A stretch of DNA of 64,000 nt, from positions 22,160,139 through 22,224,138 of the forward strand of contig CM075769.1 of assembly GCA_037974665.1 (NCBI GenBank), in the 5' to 3' direction. The notes under the pieces are model-generated. The model was not told the DNA's origin, did no database searches, and saw only the letters and a program-made list of their open reading frames with translations. This stretch comes from Ehretia macrophylla. Lineage: Eukaryota > Streptophyta > Magnoliopsida > Boraginales > Ehretiaceae. Positions 12,241 to 24,183 of this stretch are shown in pieces. The position numbers and the translations under genes were made by a program. Each line of letters begins with the position of its first letter. Position 1 is the first letter of the stretch.

Positions 12241-13241
12241 ATGGCATCTACTTCAAACCCCATTGCCCGTATCCTCGACAAAAATGTTTTAACTGGACCA
12301 AACTTCCTTGATTGGTTCCGTAATCTTAAAATTGTTTAAAGCTTGGAAAAGATAGAATATGTTCTGGACAAGGCCCCTCTTGCTTCCCTTCTTGAAACTG
12401 CAACTGAGGCTGAGCAAGAGACTTATCAACTCTGGGTAAAACATGACTTAAGAGCAAAAGCTTATATTCTTGCTTCAATGTCAAATGAACTGAAAAAACA
12501 ACATGAGAAGATGTCTCATGCTGCTAGCATGATTCTGAACCTGAACGAGTTGTATGGTGAGCAAAGTGATGTTGCCAAATATGAACTGTCCAAGGAGTTG
12601 TTCAGAGCTAGATTGGAAGAGGGTGGTGATGTCAGCAAACATGTTCTCTGGATGATTAATCTAATTACTTAACTTGAGAAGCTTGAGTTTGACATAGACT
12701 GTAAGCTGAACGTGGATCTTATTCTGTAGTCCCTCCCACCTTCCTTCAATCAGTTTATTGTGAACTTTTAGATGAACAAACTCTCTGCTTGAGCTGGCCA
12801 ATATGTTGACCACTACGTAGTCACAATTTAAGGGAAAAGGAAAGGAGATTGACCTCGTTGCTACCTCTTCTTCTGGGTCTAAACCCAAGAATAGAAGAAA
12901 GAGGAAGAACAACAAGAAGAAGAAGGACACTGTTCCCAAGCCCACGGGAGGTATAAAGAAGAAGAAAGAAGCCATCACAAAAGGGCAGTGTTACCACTAC
13001 AAGGTTGATGGCCATTGGAAAAGGAATTGTCCCTTGTACCTTCAAGAGTTGAAAGAAAAACAGGCTGCTACCACTGCGCAAGGTACAGTTTCTTTCAAAA
13101 CTGTGAACGAGGCTAATTTTTCAATTAGTCCCGCTTATACATCTTGGATTTTAGATTCTGGTGCTACAACTCATGTTTGTATGTCCTTACAGAGTCTAAA
13201 TGACAAGATAGCGCTTCGGAAGCGTGAGGTTGTTTTGAAGG
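12241..13241 (+). pseudogene. gag: Cop-1 gag and start of protease
   Basis: An ATG at 12241 opens a copia gag (MASTSNPIARILDKN...LTGPNFLDWF). A stop follows in KIV* near 12338. The main gag body from 12343 is a retrotransposon gag domain with ARAYxLASM-like and LYGEQSDVAKYEL segments. Further stops or frame changes occur near 12670 and 12728-12830. The zinc knuckle near 12990-13030 is damaged: CYHYKVDGHWKRNC has Y where the second Cys should be, while Cop-2 has it intact. A Lys/Arg-rich stretch precedes it. Protease motif DSGATTH is present near 13155-13175. The frame is cut at 13241 by Cop-i. Confidence 0.9.
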
Positions 13242-14875
13242 TGAAAGGTGCTAGCCAACATTAGATAGCATGTCATAACATAATCATTAGTTGGATTCAA
13301 GATCGAGAATGTCATGCATGGACACCTTGACATAGCCGAAAACTACATGGGATATCTACAAAAATTTTGCAAGTTTTGTAATAAGGATCAACATACTAAC
13401 ATTCCATTATATACATTGTTCATCAACACTTGCTATATATATCAACAATACATAAAGAAAAAAAGAGGTTCGTAGGTATACCTCTCTTGTAGATCACTTT
13501 GGAGAAGATGTAGAAAAATGACAAGCCTTTGAATCCTTCTAACTTGAAGGTCCTAGTTAGTCCACCAAGCATCCAAAGTCCTACCCCACCTTGAAGATAG
13601 TTTGTGCTAGTATATCTTCAATGTACGAAGCTACGTAAATGTGGTTTTGGATCAAAAGGCAAAAGCTTCATGATTTTCTTGCCATGGCCGAAAGTTCTAG
13701 CTCAAAAATGAAGAAGATGAAGTTCTCTCTCTTCTCAATATGCCTTGGCTGAACATGTATGTGTATGTATGTCAAGTTGTCACCTAATGAGAGAGTATAT
13801 TATCATCTAATATTAGTTAATAATAAATTATGTGACCAATCACTATTGTCACCTTTTCATGACAAGCCATGTAAGCCATTACATTTCAATAATTAGCATT
13901 AGATGATAAAAGATGACAACTTTCTCTCTCCTCTCTCCCTTAGCCAAAATTGCAAGTAGGTGGAGAGAGAATGTTGTCTTCTATTATTATATATATATAT
14001 ATATATGATCCTACTTTATTAGATAAACAATCACAATTGCTTTCTTATAAAGTTAAAGCCATGCAAATCCTAGGATTGTAATCATTACAATCCAAAGGTA
14101 ACTTTATTCTCTCTCTTGACACTTGTCAAAAAGGCTTTATCAACAAAAGCAATGATCAAGATTCTTTTGTCTTTATTCAAAAATAAATCATATCCATTCA
14201 TTTTAAATTTAAATGACTAGGATTTATGACATAGACTATCCTAGTCATCAATCTCTACATGCACATGCCACATGTAATTATATAGTCATTAATTTGCAAT
14301 TCACCTTTTAACAACTAAGATGATGATGTGACATTTCTCAAATTACATCATCATTACACATATACATATATAAACACCCTTATATATATATTATTTTCTT
14401 GCCTATTCTAATCTCCATTAGAATAAATATATTGAAACAACTTTTCAATAATTATAGTTTGGCCCCAAAAGTTTTGGTAATTACAATTTGACCCCAAAAC
14501 TTTTCAAAATTACACTTTTGGCCCAAATACCAACATTGATGACTCTTAACACCTCAAAGCCACCAACCACATAATACAAGATTCCGGTGAACTTATTCAT
14601 GATACTTATTAGTGTGTGACCTTCTAGATTCATAATCGCGTACCGATGAGGGACCGATAAACCTCCTTATCTATTTCGAAAATGTCTTCGTCATTTACCA
14701 AAATACCCTTATGCTCATGAGTGACGCACTAGCAATGAACTTACCATGAGAATGTAAACAATAATGAAGACGACGTCTTTTATGAATCCATTTAACTGCC
14801 AAGAATTAGCGTGCAGTCCGATCCTTCTGTTACAAGTGCCCCAATAGGGAAAGGACCATGAAATGGTTAAGTCCA
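13242..14875 (-). repeat. Truncated 3' LTR of Cop-i
   Basis: It begins TGAAAGGTGCTAGCC and matches the right LTR from 17190 on. Identity stops after AAGTCCA at 14875, about 1.63 kb in, where gag sequence joins directly. The missing part is the sense-side start of the LTR. It contains a short (AT)n run near 13984-14007. Confidence 0.88.
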
Positions 14876-14982
14876 TGAAATCGGAGGACTACCCTTAAAC
14901 TTTTGTACCATTTTTCAAAGTTTGGTCCAACTAAATAATCATGACTAAGGATGGATAAAATAGGATTTATGAATGAAGCCAT
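14876..14982 (-). pseudogene. gag: gag N-terminal fragment of Cop-i
   Basis: The minus frame from an ATG at 14982 reads MASFINPILSILSHD then LVGPNFEKWYKSLRVVLRF. It aligns with the Cop-1 gag start (MASTSNPI...LTGPNFLDWF). After about 35 codons it runs straight into LTR sequence. The fragment is too short to form a gag domain. Confidence 0.85.
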
Positions 14983-17173
14983 AAAACTGCATAAAAAACA
15001 AATATAACAGAAAGTAAGATTGTAGGCTAACAAGCATATATGTAAAGCTATTAAATTGCAAGATATAATAGCTATTCTCACTATTTGTTTTAAATCTCAT
15101 ACTCCTTTAATGAGAAAACATGAATCTATGAAAAGACTCTAAGTGGGATGACCAAGTTCTTATGATCAGACACATTTCTCAAACCTTTGTGGCTATGTTG
15201 AAACATGAATACCAAAGTTCAACAACTCCTTGTTGTCTATTTCTCTAAATAGGGTATGGTCTACTTTAGTCCCTAAATCACTTTGGTCTCAAACCTTTAT
15301 GGCTATGTTGATTAAGTGATCTAGTTAGATTGAACCCGCCATCACTTAGTTATCCCTCAAATTGAATCAATAGCCTCAAGCCTTTGTGGCTATGTTGACC
15401 GTTAGATTTTGGCAGACAACCACATTACTATGTTTCATTCTAGCGATTTTAATAAACTTACTTTAACATATCCTCTACCTTTGGGTAAGAAGGATAGTAT
15501 TCATTTGGGTCTTATTAAATATCCTAGGATGACAGAGAACTATGATAAAACTCCTTTTACCGTTTTTGAAAATCTAATATTAGGTTGCACGTAGGGAGTT
15601 GATACAATCTCATCAAGTCATTAAGCATTCAATATACTATAAGCTAACAATCTCAATTATAGGAATTTAAATAGTATAAATGCAAAGATATATGAATGGT
15701 GGATCATGGGCTTGACTTTTGGTCTAAAAGAAATAAAACTATTCTATTTAAAAGATCTTCAACACTTTGAAATCTTCATTAGGCCTCCAACTCCTTGGAA
15801 AAGTCCATTGGGCCTTTAATTCCTTGGAAAAGTCCATTGGGCCTTTGTCAAGCTATCTTTTGAAGAATTACATAAAAGTCCTCACTACATAATTCTCTCA
15901 GATGACAATAAATAAATTGAGACTTATGTCTCAAATTACAACCTAATAACTTTTGACTCTAAAGCCCAAGTCCATGATAAAATTCACCATTCTCAAAATA
16001 ATAAATATGCATGATTATTCATATCAAGATATAATAACCAACATATTAATTTCTAGCATTCAAGTTTAATCTACTCGTCAATTATGAAATAATAAACTAA
16101 TCCAATGCCCTTTTTGCATAAATATAAAACCCATTTTATACATGCAAGTTATAATGACCCATTAATTCATAACTCCTTATAATTAATTATATTCACATCT
16201 AAGTCCAAAACTTTAAAGAAGAACACAAGTCCATAGCCCATTCACATAAAGTGTCCCAATAGGTTAAAATCAAGCACAAGTAGATGTACACAAAGCCCAA
16301 GCCCAATCAACATGTCTCTTAAGGCCCACATACATTAACTATAACCCAATAGTCCTTTGAAAGTATTATATCATTAAATGATCAACTTTCAATTTTCTCA
16401 AATTTAGAAACATCTCAATACTACTTATTAGATAATTTATAATTTCAAGATTAAAAACATATAGGCCAACTATGTGAAATACATTTTGCAATATTCAAGA
16501 CACATAGATAAGTTGCAATCTTGACTATTAAACACTTTTAATCATCAAGTAGTCCTCAATTATATTCATATGCATGATCATATAAAATCAGCTTAAACTA
16601 TCTTTTAAACTCTTATTCAAACACCTGCATATAATAGAAATAAACTTTTGAGGACTTCAAGGCAACTACTGTCATCTTTTTAGATACAAAAGCAAAATCA
16701 ATCTCCTTCAACAAAGAGCATTTTGGGCCAACACCATATAAAGTCAAGACTTGATTTTTCTAAACTTTTGACTTTATGTATCTACAAAAAGGACCCTTTT
16801 AAAACAAATACCCTTTTGGAACATATTAAGATAGTCTACTTATTCCAAGTCTAAAGTCAACATGCAAAGACCAAATCTCCATTTATCTTCACAAGTTAGC
16901 ACTTTAAATAAGAAGACAAATCATCCAATGATAGATGTAATTTTCGGCCATCTCTACAAATAGGTGTAGCATGCAAGTTCAAGCTAAGACATATACATAC
17001 ACATATATATTCAAGATCTACATTATCAATCAAAGAACTAAACTAGATTTGAACGTGCATGTGTGTAGGCTAAGATCTTAAACTCAAAAACTTGCAAAAA
17101 CTACAAGCATATTTTCGGCCATAAGGTTCAAAGACACATGACCAACATTTGATAATCAATGGATATAAAAGCA
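14983..17173 (-). other. 5' leader of Cop-i
   Basis: This is about 2.2 kb of non-coding leader, longer than the 1.35 kb of Cop-1 and Cop-2. The triple motif lies at 15375-15397, 15288-15310 and 15178-15200 (sense order), spacings 87 and 110. The part nearest the PBS (about 15700-17170) is A-rich and shows no reading frame. Confidence 0.8.
15178..15397 (-). repeat. Triple leader motif (Cop-i)
   Basis: Three ~23-nt copies with plus-strand core TGGCTATGTTG start at 15178, 15288 and 15375. Order and spacing mirror those in Cop-1 and Cop-2. Confidence 0.9.
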
Positions 17174-17177
17174 TGGC

Positions 17178-17189
17178 TCTAATACCACT
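17178..17189 (-). promoter_or_regulatory. Primer-binding site of Cop-i
   Basis: The minus strand reads TGGTATTAGAGC directly inside the LTR end at 17190. This is tRNA-Met type with one change. Confidence 0.88.
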
Positions 17190-17951
17190 TGAACGTACTA
17201 GGCCAATATAAGATAGCATGTCATAACATAATCATTAGTTGGATTCAAGATCGAGAATGTCATGCATGAACACCTTGACATAGCCGAAAACTACATGGGC
17301 TATCTACAAAAAATTTGCAAGTTTAGTAACAAGGATCAACATGCTAACATTCCATTATATCCATTGTTCATCAACACTTGCTATATATATCAACAATACA
17401 TATAGAAAAATGAGGTTCGTAGGTATACCTCTTTTGTAGATCACTTTGGAGAAGATGTAGAAAAATGACAAGCCTTTGAATCCTTCTAACTTGAAGGTCC
17501 TAGTTAGTCCACCAAGCATCCAAAGTCCTACCCCACCTTGAAGATAGTTTGTGCTAGTATATCTTCAATGTACGCAGCTACGTAAATGTAGTTTTGGATC
17601 AAAAGGCAAAAGCTTCATGATTTTCTTGCCATGGCCGAAAGTTCTAGCTCAAAAATGAAGAAGATGAAGTTCTCTCTCTTCTCAATATGCCTTGGCCAAA
17701 CATGTATATGTATGTATGTCAAGTTGTCACCTAATGAGAGAGTATATTATCATCTAATATAAGTGAATAATAAATTAAGTGACCAATCACTATTGTCACA
17801 TTTTCATGACAAGCCATGTAAGCCATTAGATTTCAATCATTAGCATTAGATGATAAAAGATGACAACTTTCTCTCTCCTCTCTCCCTTGGCTGAAATTGC
17901 AAGTGGGTGGAGAAAGAATGTTGTCTTCTATTATTATATATATATAACATA

Positions 17952-18013
<62 letters not shown>

Positions 18014-19657
18014 CCTACTTTATTAGATAAACAATCACAATTGCTTTCTTATAAAGTTAAATCCATGCAAATCCTAGGATTGTAATAATTACAATCCAAA
18101 GGTAACTTTATTCTCTCTCTTGACACTTGTCAAAAAGGCTTTATCAACAAAAAGCAATGATCAAGATTCTTTAATCTTTATTCAAAAATGAATCATATCC
18201 ATTCATTTTAAATTCAAATGACTAGGATTGATGACATGGACTATCCTAGTCATCAATCTCTACATGCACATGCCACATGTAATTATATAGTCATTAATTT
18301 GCAATTCACCTTTTGACAACTAAGATGATGACGTGGCATTTCTCAAATTACATCATCATTACACATATACATATATAAACACCCTTATATATATATTATT
18401 TTCTTGCCCATTCTAATCTCCATTAGAATAAATATATTGAAACAACTTTTCAATAATTACAATTTGGCACTAAAAGTTTTGGTAATTATAATTTGACCCC
18501 AAAACTTTTCAAAAATTATACTTTTGGCCTAAATACCAACATTGATGACTCTTAACACCTCAAAGCCATCAACCACATAATACAAGATTCCGGTGAACTT
18601 ATTCATGATATTTATTAGTGTGTGACCTTCTAGATTCATAATCGCGTACTGATGAGGGACCGATAAACCTCCTTATCTATTTCAGAAATGTCTCCGTCAT
18701 TTACCGAAATACCCTCATGCTCATGAGTTATGCACTAGCAATGAACGTACCATGAGAATGTAAACGATAATGAAGACGACGTCTTTTATGAATCCATTTA
18801 ACTATCAAGAATTAGCGTGCAGTCAGATCCTTTTGTTACAAGTGCCCCGATCGGGAAAGAGCCATGAAATGGTAAAGTCCACATCCAATACTATGTATAA
18901 ATCTGAATCGGTAAAATGAGAGATGACTACCATGGAAAAATCCCTTTTCATCACTTCATACTTGCCTTGGCCAAGGACTTCCTCGTTTACCAACCGATCT
19001 CATATATCATAGGACATCGCCTCACGCCGGAGGTTAACAAATCCTATCTTGACAATTACCTATCGGTTCAAACCACAAGACTAAAACGCAAAAGGACATA
19101 ACCCACCTTATAGAAGATGTGCATTGTCCAAACGCAGTATTTAGCCCCTGATATAACCGACAACTGTAATCTCTCAAGTCTGAGGATTAATTTACACAAT
19201 TCTCAACTAAATAGTAAACTATTAACATGAAATCATGTAGTTCACTATTTATTGTCACATTCAATGATCCGTACAAAGATGATTACTCATTTTTTTATTA
19301 GTCCACATCACCATGTTGTTTTGGCATTTCGCACGCCATCTTTTATCATTAACTTCACTATGTTAATCAAAGTTAATAGCATATGATAACCTGTACTCGA
19401 TTATTCTAGTCCCGGTTGAATAATCTGAAAGGTTATGAATTGTTTCTTAATGCTTATCATATCGAAGAGAAAGTGCGAAATATCCTAAACCCCTTTAGAA
19501 TATTTCTCTCATCGGATAGGCACTAGGGACATATTCATATTGAAGCGGAGAATATGAACATCCTACAAATCATATACTGTATAAAACACATAAATATATT
19601 CTCATTAAACCCTGATAAGGTCATCTCAAACTTTAGCATTAGGGCATATCCCCAACA
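17190..19657 (-). repeat. 5' LTR of Cop-i
   Basis: A 2468-bp repeat runs from TGAACGTACTAGG to ATATCCCCAACA. A long pure (AT)n microsatellite lies at about 17960-18011; the left LTR has a much shorter one at the same place. No coding capacity. Confidence 0.9.
17934..18011. repeat. (AT)n microsatellite
   Basis: An alternating AT/TA tract has one short interruption (ACATACTC) near 17948. It lies inside the 5' LTR of Cop-i and is expanded relative to the other LTR copy. Confidence 0.95.
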
Positions 19658-21627
19658 GAAGGTTGGTAATGGAACAAGTGTTGCAGCCCTAGCCAAAGGA
19701 AATGTTGATGTTTGTCTGCCTACTGGTCATGTTTTACGTCCTTCAGATGTTCTGTTTGTTCCAAATGATATTAGGAATATTGTTTCCATTCCTAAACTTG
19801 TTTGTGAAAATTATGAATTTTCTTTTATGATCAAGAGCTGTAATATTTGTTATGGTAATAAATATATCGGCTCAGCTACTTTGTTGAACAGACTTTACCA
19901 TTTAGATCTGAATGAATGTATGCATGTAACTTCAACTCTCACTTCGAAAGAGAAACAACCAAGAGATATTCAAGTTAATGTGAAACAATTGTGGTGCTTA
20001 ATACTTGGTCATATTAACAAGAAATGATTAACATGGATGGCTCAAAACGAAGTTATTGGTTCATTGGGATATGAACCCGACCCTACATGTGAGTCTTGTA
20101 TTCTCAAAAAAATGACCAAGTCACCATTTGTTGGAAAGGGATCAAGGGCCACTGAATTGTTAGCGTTAATACACAGTGATGTATGTGGACCCTTTAGAGA
20201 AATGGCTCACGGTGGTTATATCTACTTCATAATCTTCACCGATGACTATTCTCGATATGGCTATGTGTACTTGATGAAGTACAAATCTAAGGCTTTACAA
20301 AAATTCAAAGAATTTAAAGCTAAAGTAGAAAACCAAACGGGAAAGAGAATTAAAACTCTGCAATCTGATCGTGGATAAGAATACTTGAGTACCGAATTTC
20401 TTGAATATCTCAAACAGCCCGGAATAACTTCACAGACTATTCCACCTGCTACACCACAATTAAATGGAGTATCTGAATGTAGGAATCGTACATTGATGGA
20501 TATTGTATGAACTATGATCAGTTACACCGATCTTCCAATTTCTTTGTGGGGTTATGCACTTTTTATGGCTATTTACTTGTTGAACAGGGTTCTAACTAAA
20601 GTTTCCCTACTACACCATATGAGTTGTGGTTTGGTAGGAAACCAAGTCTTAATCACATTAGGATTTGAGGTTGTCCTGCTTATGTAAAGAAACTTAAGAT
20701 ACACAAGTTGGAAGCTAGATCAGACAAATAGAGATTTATGGGATATCCTAAGGAGACTAAATGATATTATTTTTATTTTTTCGATGATCTAAGAATATCG
20801 ATCAGTCTAGATGCTATCTTTCTTGAAAAGAAGTTCATTCAAGAAGGAGGCAGTGAGAGGAAACTAAGAATTGAAGAACAGTCTTCTGAACCACAAACCG
20901 ACCTAAATCATGATCTTGAACCAATTCAACAAAATCTAGAACCAATCATCACACAAGGACCTCGTAGATCTAGTAGGATATCCTGTCCTCCATAAAGATA
21001 TGGTTATCTTCTTGAGGAGACACAAAGTTTGTTTGTTATAGGGGATAATGACCAAGTGGATGATCCTATTAGTTATGAAGAAGCAATATGAGATATCGAT
21101 TCTGAGAAATGGAGGCTAGCCATGCAAGTAGAAATAGATTCCATGTACTCAAACGATGTTTGAACCTTAGTTGACCTACCTGAAGGTATTGTACCTATAG
21201 GTTGCAAATAGGACTACAAAAGAAAACTTGGAATTGATGGAAATGTAGAGACATATAAGGCAAGACTAGTTGCGAAAGGTTATCGTAAAAAACAAGGTAT
21301 TGATTATGACGAAACCTTTTCAATAGTCGCCATGCTTAAATCCATCCGAATCATGCTTGCTATTGTTTCACCCTATGATTATGAGATCTGGCAAATGGAT
21401 GTTAAAACTGCATTCCTAAATTGCTATCTTGAGGAAAATATCTATATGGAACCGCCCGAAGGTTTTAAATCCAATGATAATCAATTGTGTAAGCTTAAAA
21501 GATCTATATATGGTTTAAAGCAAGCCTCTCGTTCTTGGAACATCAGATTTAATAATGAGTTCAAAGATATTGGTTTCATTAGAAATGATGATGAACCTTG
21601 TGCATACAAGAAGATCAGTGGGAGCAT
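19658..21627 (+). pseudogene. pol: Cop-1 protease end, integrase and first part of RT
   Basis: This continues the frame interrupted at 13241 (VLK/VGNG...VAALAKG). The GAG-pre-integrase region follows (DVLFVPN...RNIVSIPKL). The integrase zinc finger is damaged: one His is lost (WCLILGH against CHLRLGH in Cop-2), while CESC remains. Core motifs: IHSDVCGP (first Asp), TDDYSRYGYVY, LQSDRG then a stop near 20376 (second Asp), and GVSECRNRT (Glu). Further stops occur at about 20507 and through the linker 20600-21220. RT begins near 21130, with YKARLVAKGY, QMDVKTAFLN and SIYGLKQASRSW. The frame is cut at 21627, just before the YVDD block, by S2. Confidence 0.9.
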
Positions 21628-24109
21628 TGTAACGGCCCAACTCGACCCCTCTTACGATCAGTCAGCACGCAACGGAGTTTCAGTAGTATAACGACAGTAA
21701 TTAGGACACCGAGGCTCTAAACCAACCTCTTCGAAACTCATACATCCAACTCCACAATAATTCAACAATTAACAACACAATCACAATATACAATAAACAT
21801 TCTTTACCATTGCATCCATAGGTTATACGCCTCCATTCCAACATTATACATTTACTATATAATATACATTCCCAAAATAGATTATAACCAATCTAGTAGC
21901 CTAATCATATTCCAAAACAAGACCACTAAACTAGCAACTTTTAATCCATTATCTTTACAACATCTTATAAATTATAAACTTCTAAATAAATACAAACCAA
22001 CTAGTTTAATATACAATATAACAAAAAGTACAACATCAGATATCAAGGACAAGACTCTGGCACATAAGACTCGTCCACATATGGCACATTATCCTCTTCT
22101 GGAGGCACGTACCCGTAATCTGGATCGGTAACACCTGTATGCATGCAATAATTGAGAGTGAGCTTATATAAAACAAGCTCAATGAGGATTCGATAGATCT
22201 CTAACAGTATTTACTATACTCCTTGGAAATCATCCTTTGAGCAGTAAACACACAATAATCATCAATAACAATATAAACACATTAACTATAATGACCAATC
22301 AATAAAGGATACTCTAGTTGGTGTACCTCCAAACACCATCACGATCTCAACCGTTCTTCTTATAACTCCCCATTACTCACACACCCGAGGTACCTCTCTA
22401 GCCCCTCCCTCCATGACACCTCCATCATGCGAGCTGGGGGTAGCCTATGATAGTCATGCCGGTTTCAACCCGACAGCCCGATGCTGCCGAGAGGTGGCAC
22501 ACACATACCAAGACTCATGACAATAATAATAATCATTCAAATCTCAGGAGGACAACCTTTCACATTGACTATCTCCAGGTTCATCAATAATCAATTATCA
22601 CAGGAGGACAACAAAGTATGTTGCCTATCTCCCGGTTCAACAATAATCAATCAATAATCATCATTTTAACAACATAACAATAACTAATCAAATAAACAAC
22701 AAACAACTAAGTTAGATGACAAAGTAGGCCATCCAACTTAACATGCAATAACCACACAACCAAACCCTAATCTAACCATCAACAACTCACAATTCAATCA
22801 CTCAAATACCACCCAAACATCCAAAGGCATAATTTAACATTTTAAAGAAAGATAACCCAAACTTCTAAAAGTCATAACTTACATTCTACTAATCCGATAA
22901 CCTCCAAACTAGTTTCTAACACTTACCCACTCAATCAACAACATTCACCCCCTCGGAAACCAACCCATCCACATCAAGCCCAAGAACCCTAAAACCCTAA
23001 TGCATCAAGGCTGAAATTTTTGGACTTTCACACCGACATTGCAATCAAAATTTCGGCATTACAACATTACTACCACATATTTAACAAACTTTTAGAAACT
23101 AACAGCAAGCAATTCCAACAACCACAACAACATTTATTCAACAAATAGCCAACAACTCAATTTTTAATACCTGAAAATAGAAATGCATACTACAACGGTT
23201 CAAAACTGATATAAACGCATATAATCAATCATTAGCATCTACTAAACAATAATATAACATCAATTTAACATTCTAACGGTTCAAAATTCAATTATACGCA
23301 AAAACATAAAAATGACATTTTGAGATCTATAATTTTTCTCTCACCTTTGATGTTTTATGAAGCTAGAAAGATGTGCAAAGGATGCCCAACAAGTAGAATC
23401 AAGCCTTGGATGATGAAGTTTGGACTTCAAATGAGTTTTCTATTGAAAATTTGCTTTGAAAAAATATTGAAAAAGCTCTCAAGAAAAGCTATGGAGTTTC
23501 GGCCCTTTGTGTGTGTGCAAGTGTGTGTTTGCTTTGTTTTTAATGTGTGTTGATGATATATTAAGCAAAGGTCAAACAAATAAAAGAAAGTCAAAGTTGA
23601 CACTTAGTTATTTTTAGTGTTTTCTTGTCTTTTAATTCTATTTTAGACTATTTCTTGCTCAAAACATTAATTTGGCACTTAGACTATTTTAAGTAGTTTA
23701 TTTTTAGGTGACAAGAGTTTCCTCATGCAAATACTTTCACCTAACTAGGCTAAAAATGCAATTTTTGCAAAAGAAAGTGTAAAAACCTTTAAAATTCCAA
23801 AACCGATTCAAAATCTATTTTAATCAAACACGGGTCTATGAATACCCGAGGACTAGGTTTTAAAACGTTTATAACACACCTGTAAAAATTTTAGAGAACA
23901 AGTGTTCAAAATACTATTCACTAAAACCGTCGATAAAATTTATGATGCCGATTTTGATGAAAATTTCATGAATGCACACATAGCATGTATTAGGAATACA
24001 AATCACATATTTAGCACATTCTAACTCATATAACACATAAATAGGTCAAATTATGCAAATCGAGGCAAAACACGCAAATCGAGATAAAGACAAAATATGG
24101 GGTCTCACA
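21628..24109 (-). mobile_element. Solo gypsy LTR S2 in Cop-1 RT
   Basis: A 2482-bp LTR runs from TGTAACGGCCCAACTCGACC to GGGGTCTCACA, flanked by the perfect duplication AGCAT (21623-21627 and 24110-24114). It belongs to the same LTR family as NA and G2 (shared ACGCAACGGA, ACCGAGGCTCTAAACCAACC). Sense landmarks: TATA-like TTAATATATC near 23554-23563, GTGAGAG from 23344, a hairpin at 22159-22181 and a CAG acceptor-like site at 22135-22137. Imperfect tandem duplication lies near 22535-22660. The small frame at 23320-23553 has no recognisable domain. Confidence 0.92.
22159..22181 (-). other. LTR hairpin (S2)
   Basis: Arms TGAGCTT (22159-22165) and AAGCTCA (22175-22181) pair perfectly around a 9-nt loop. 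ATGAGG follows on the plus side. Confidence 0.65.
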
Positions 24110-24183
24110 AGCATGACCACTTTTCTAATTCTGTATGTTGATGACATTTTGATCGTAGGAAATGATATTGGATAGATGATGTC
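24110..24183 (+). pseudogene. pol: Cop-1 RT catalytic block (YVDD)
   Basis: This 74-bp piece of RT is stranded between two gypsy insertions. It encodes FLILYVDDILIVGNDIG with the catalytic YVDD codons at 24134-24145, then a stop and MMS. Its first five bases are the S2 target duplication and its last five (ATGTC) are the NA duplication. It continues the frame from 21627 and resumes at 31712. Confidence 0.93.

Larger units (their letters stand above)
13242..19657 (-). mobile_element. Internally deleted copia element Cop-i in the Cop-1 protease
   Basis: This 6416-bp minus-strand insertion is flanked by the perfect duplication GAAGG (13237-13241 and 19658-19662). In sense order it has a full 5' LTR (19657-17190), a tRNA-Met PBS, a leader, the first ~35 codons of gag (14982-14876) and then a 3' LTR that starts partway in (14875-13242). 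A single deletion therefore removed most of gag, all of pol, the PPT and the start of the 3' LTR. Its leader matches Cop-1 and Cop-2 in layout, but its LTR (2468 bp) is a different subfamily. Confidence 0.9.

Noticed and set aside
12241-13241. Endogenous pararetrovirus or virus-derived gene
   Set aside because: Gag with a CCHC knuckle, a DSGA protease and PR-IN-RT-RH order identify a Ty1/copia retrotransposon; no movement or coat protein motif.
23320-23553. 77-codon frame as a possible host gene
   Set aside because: Lies inside solo LTR S2, with no domain and no homologous frame in sister LTRs.
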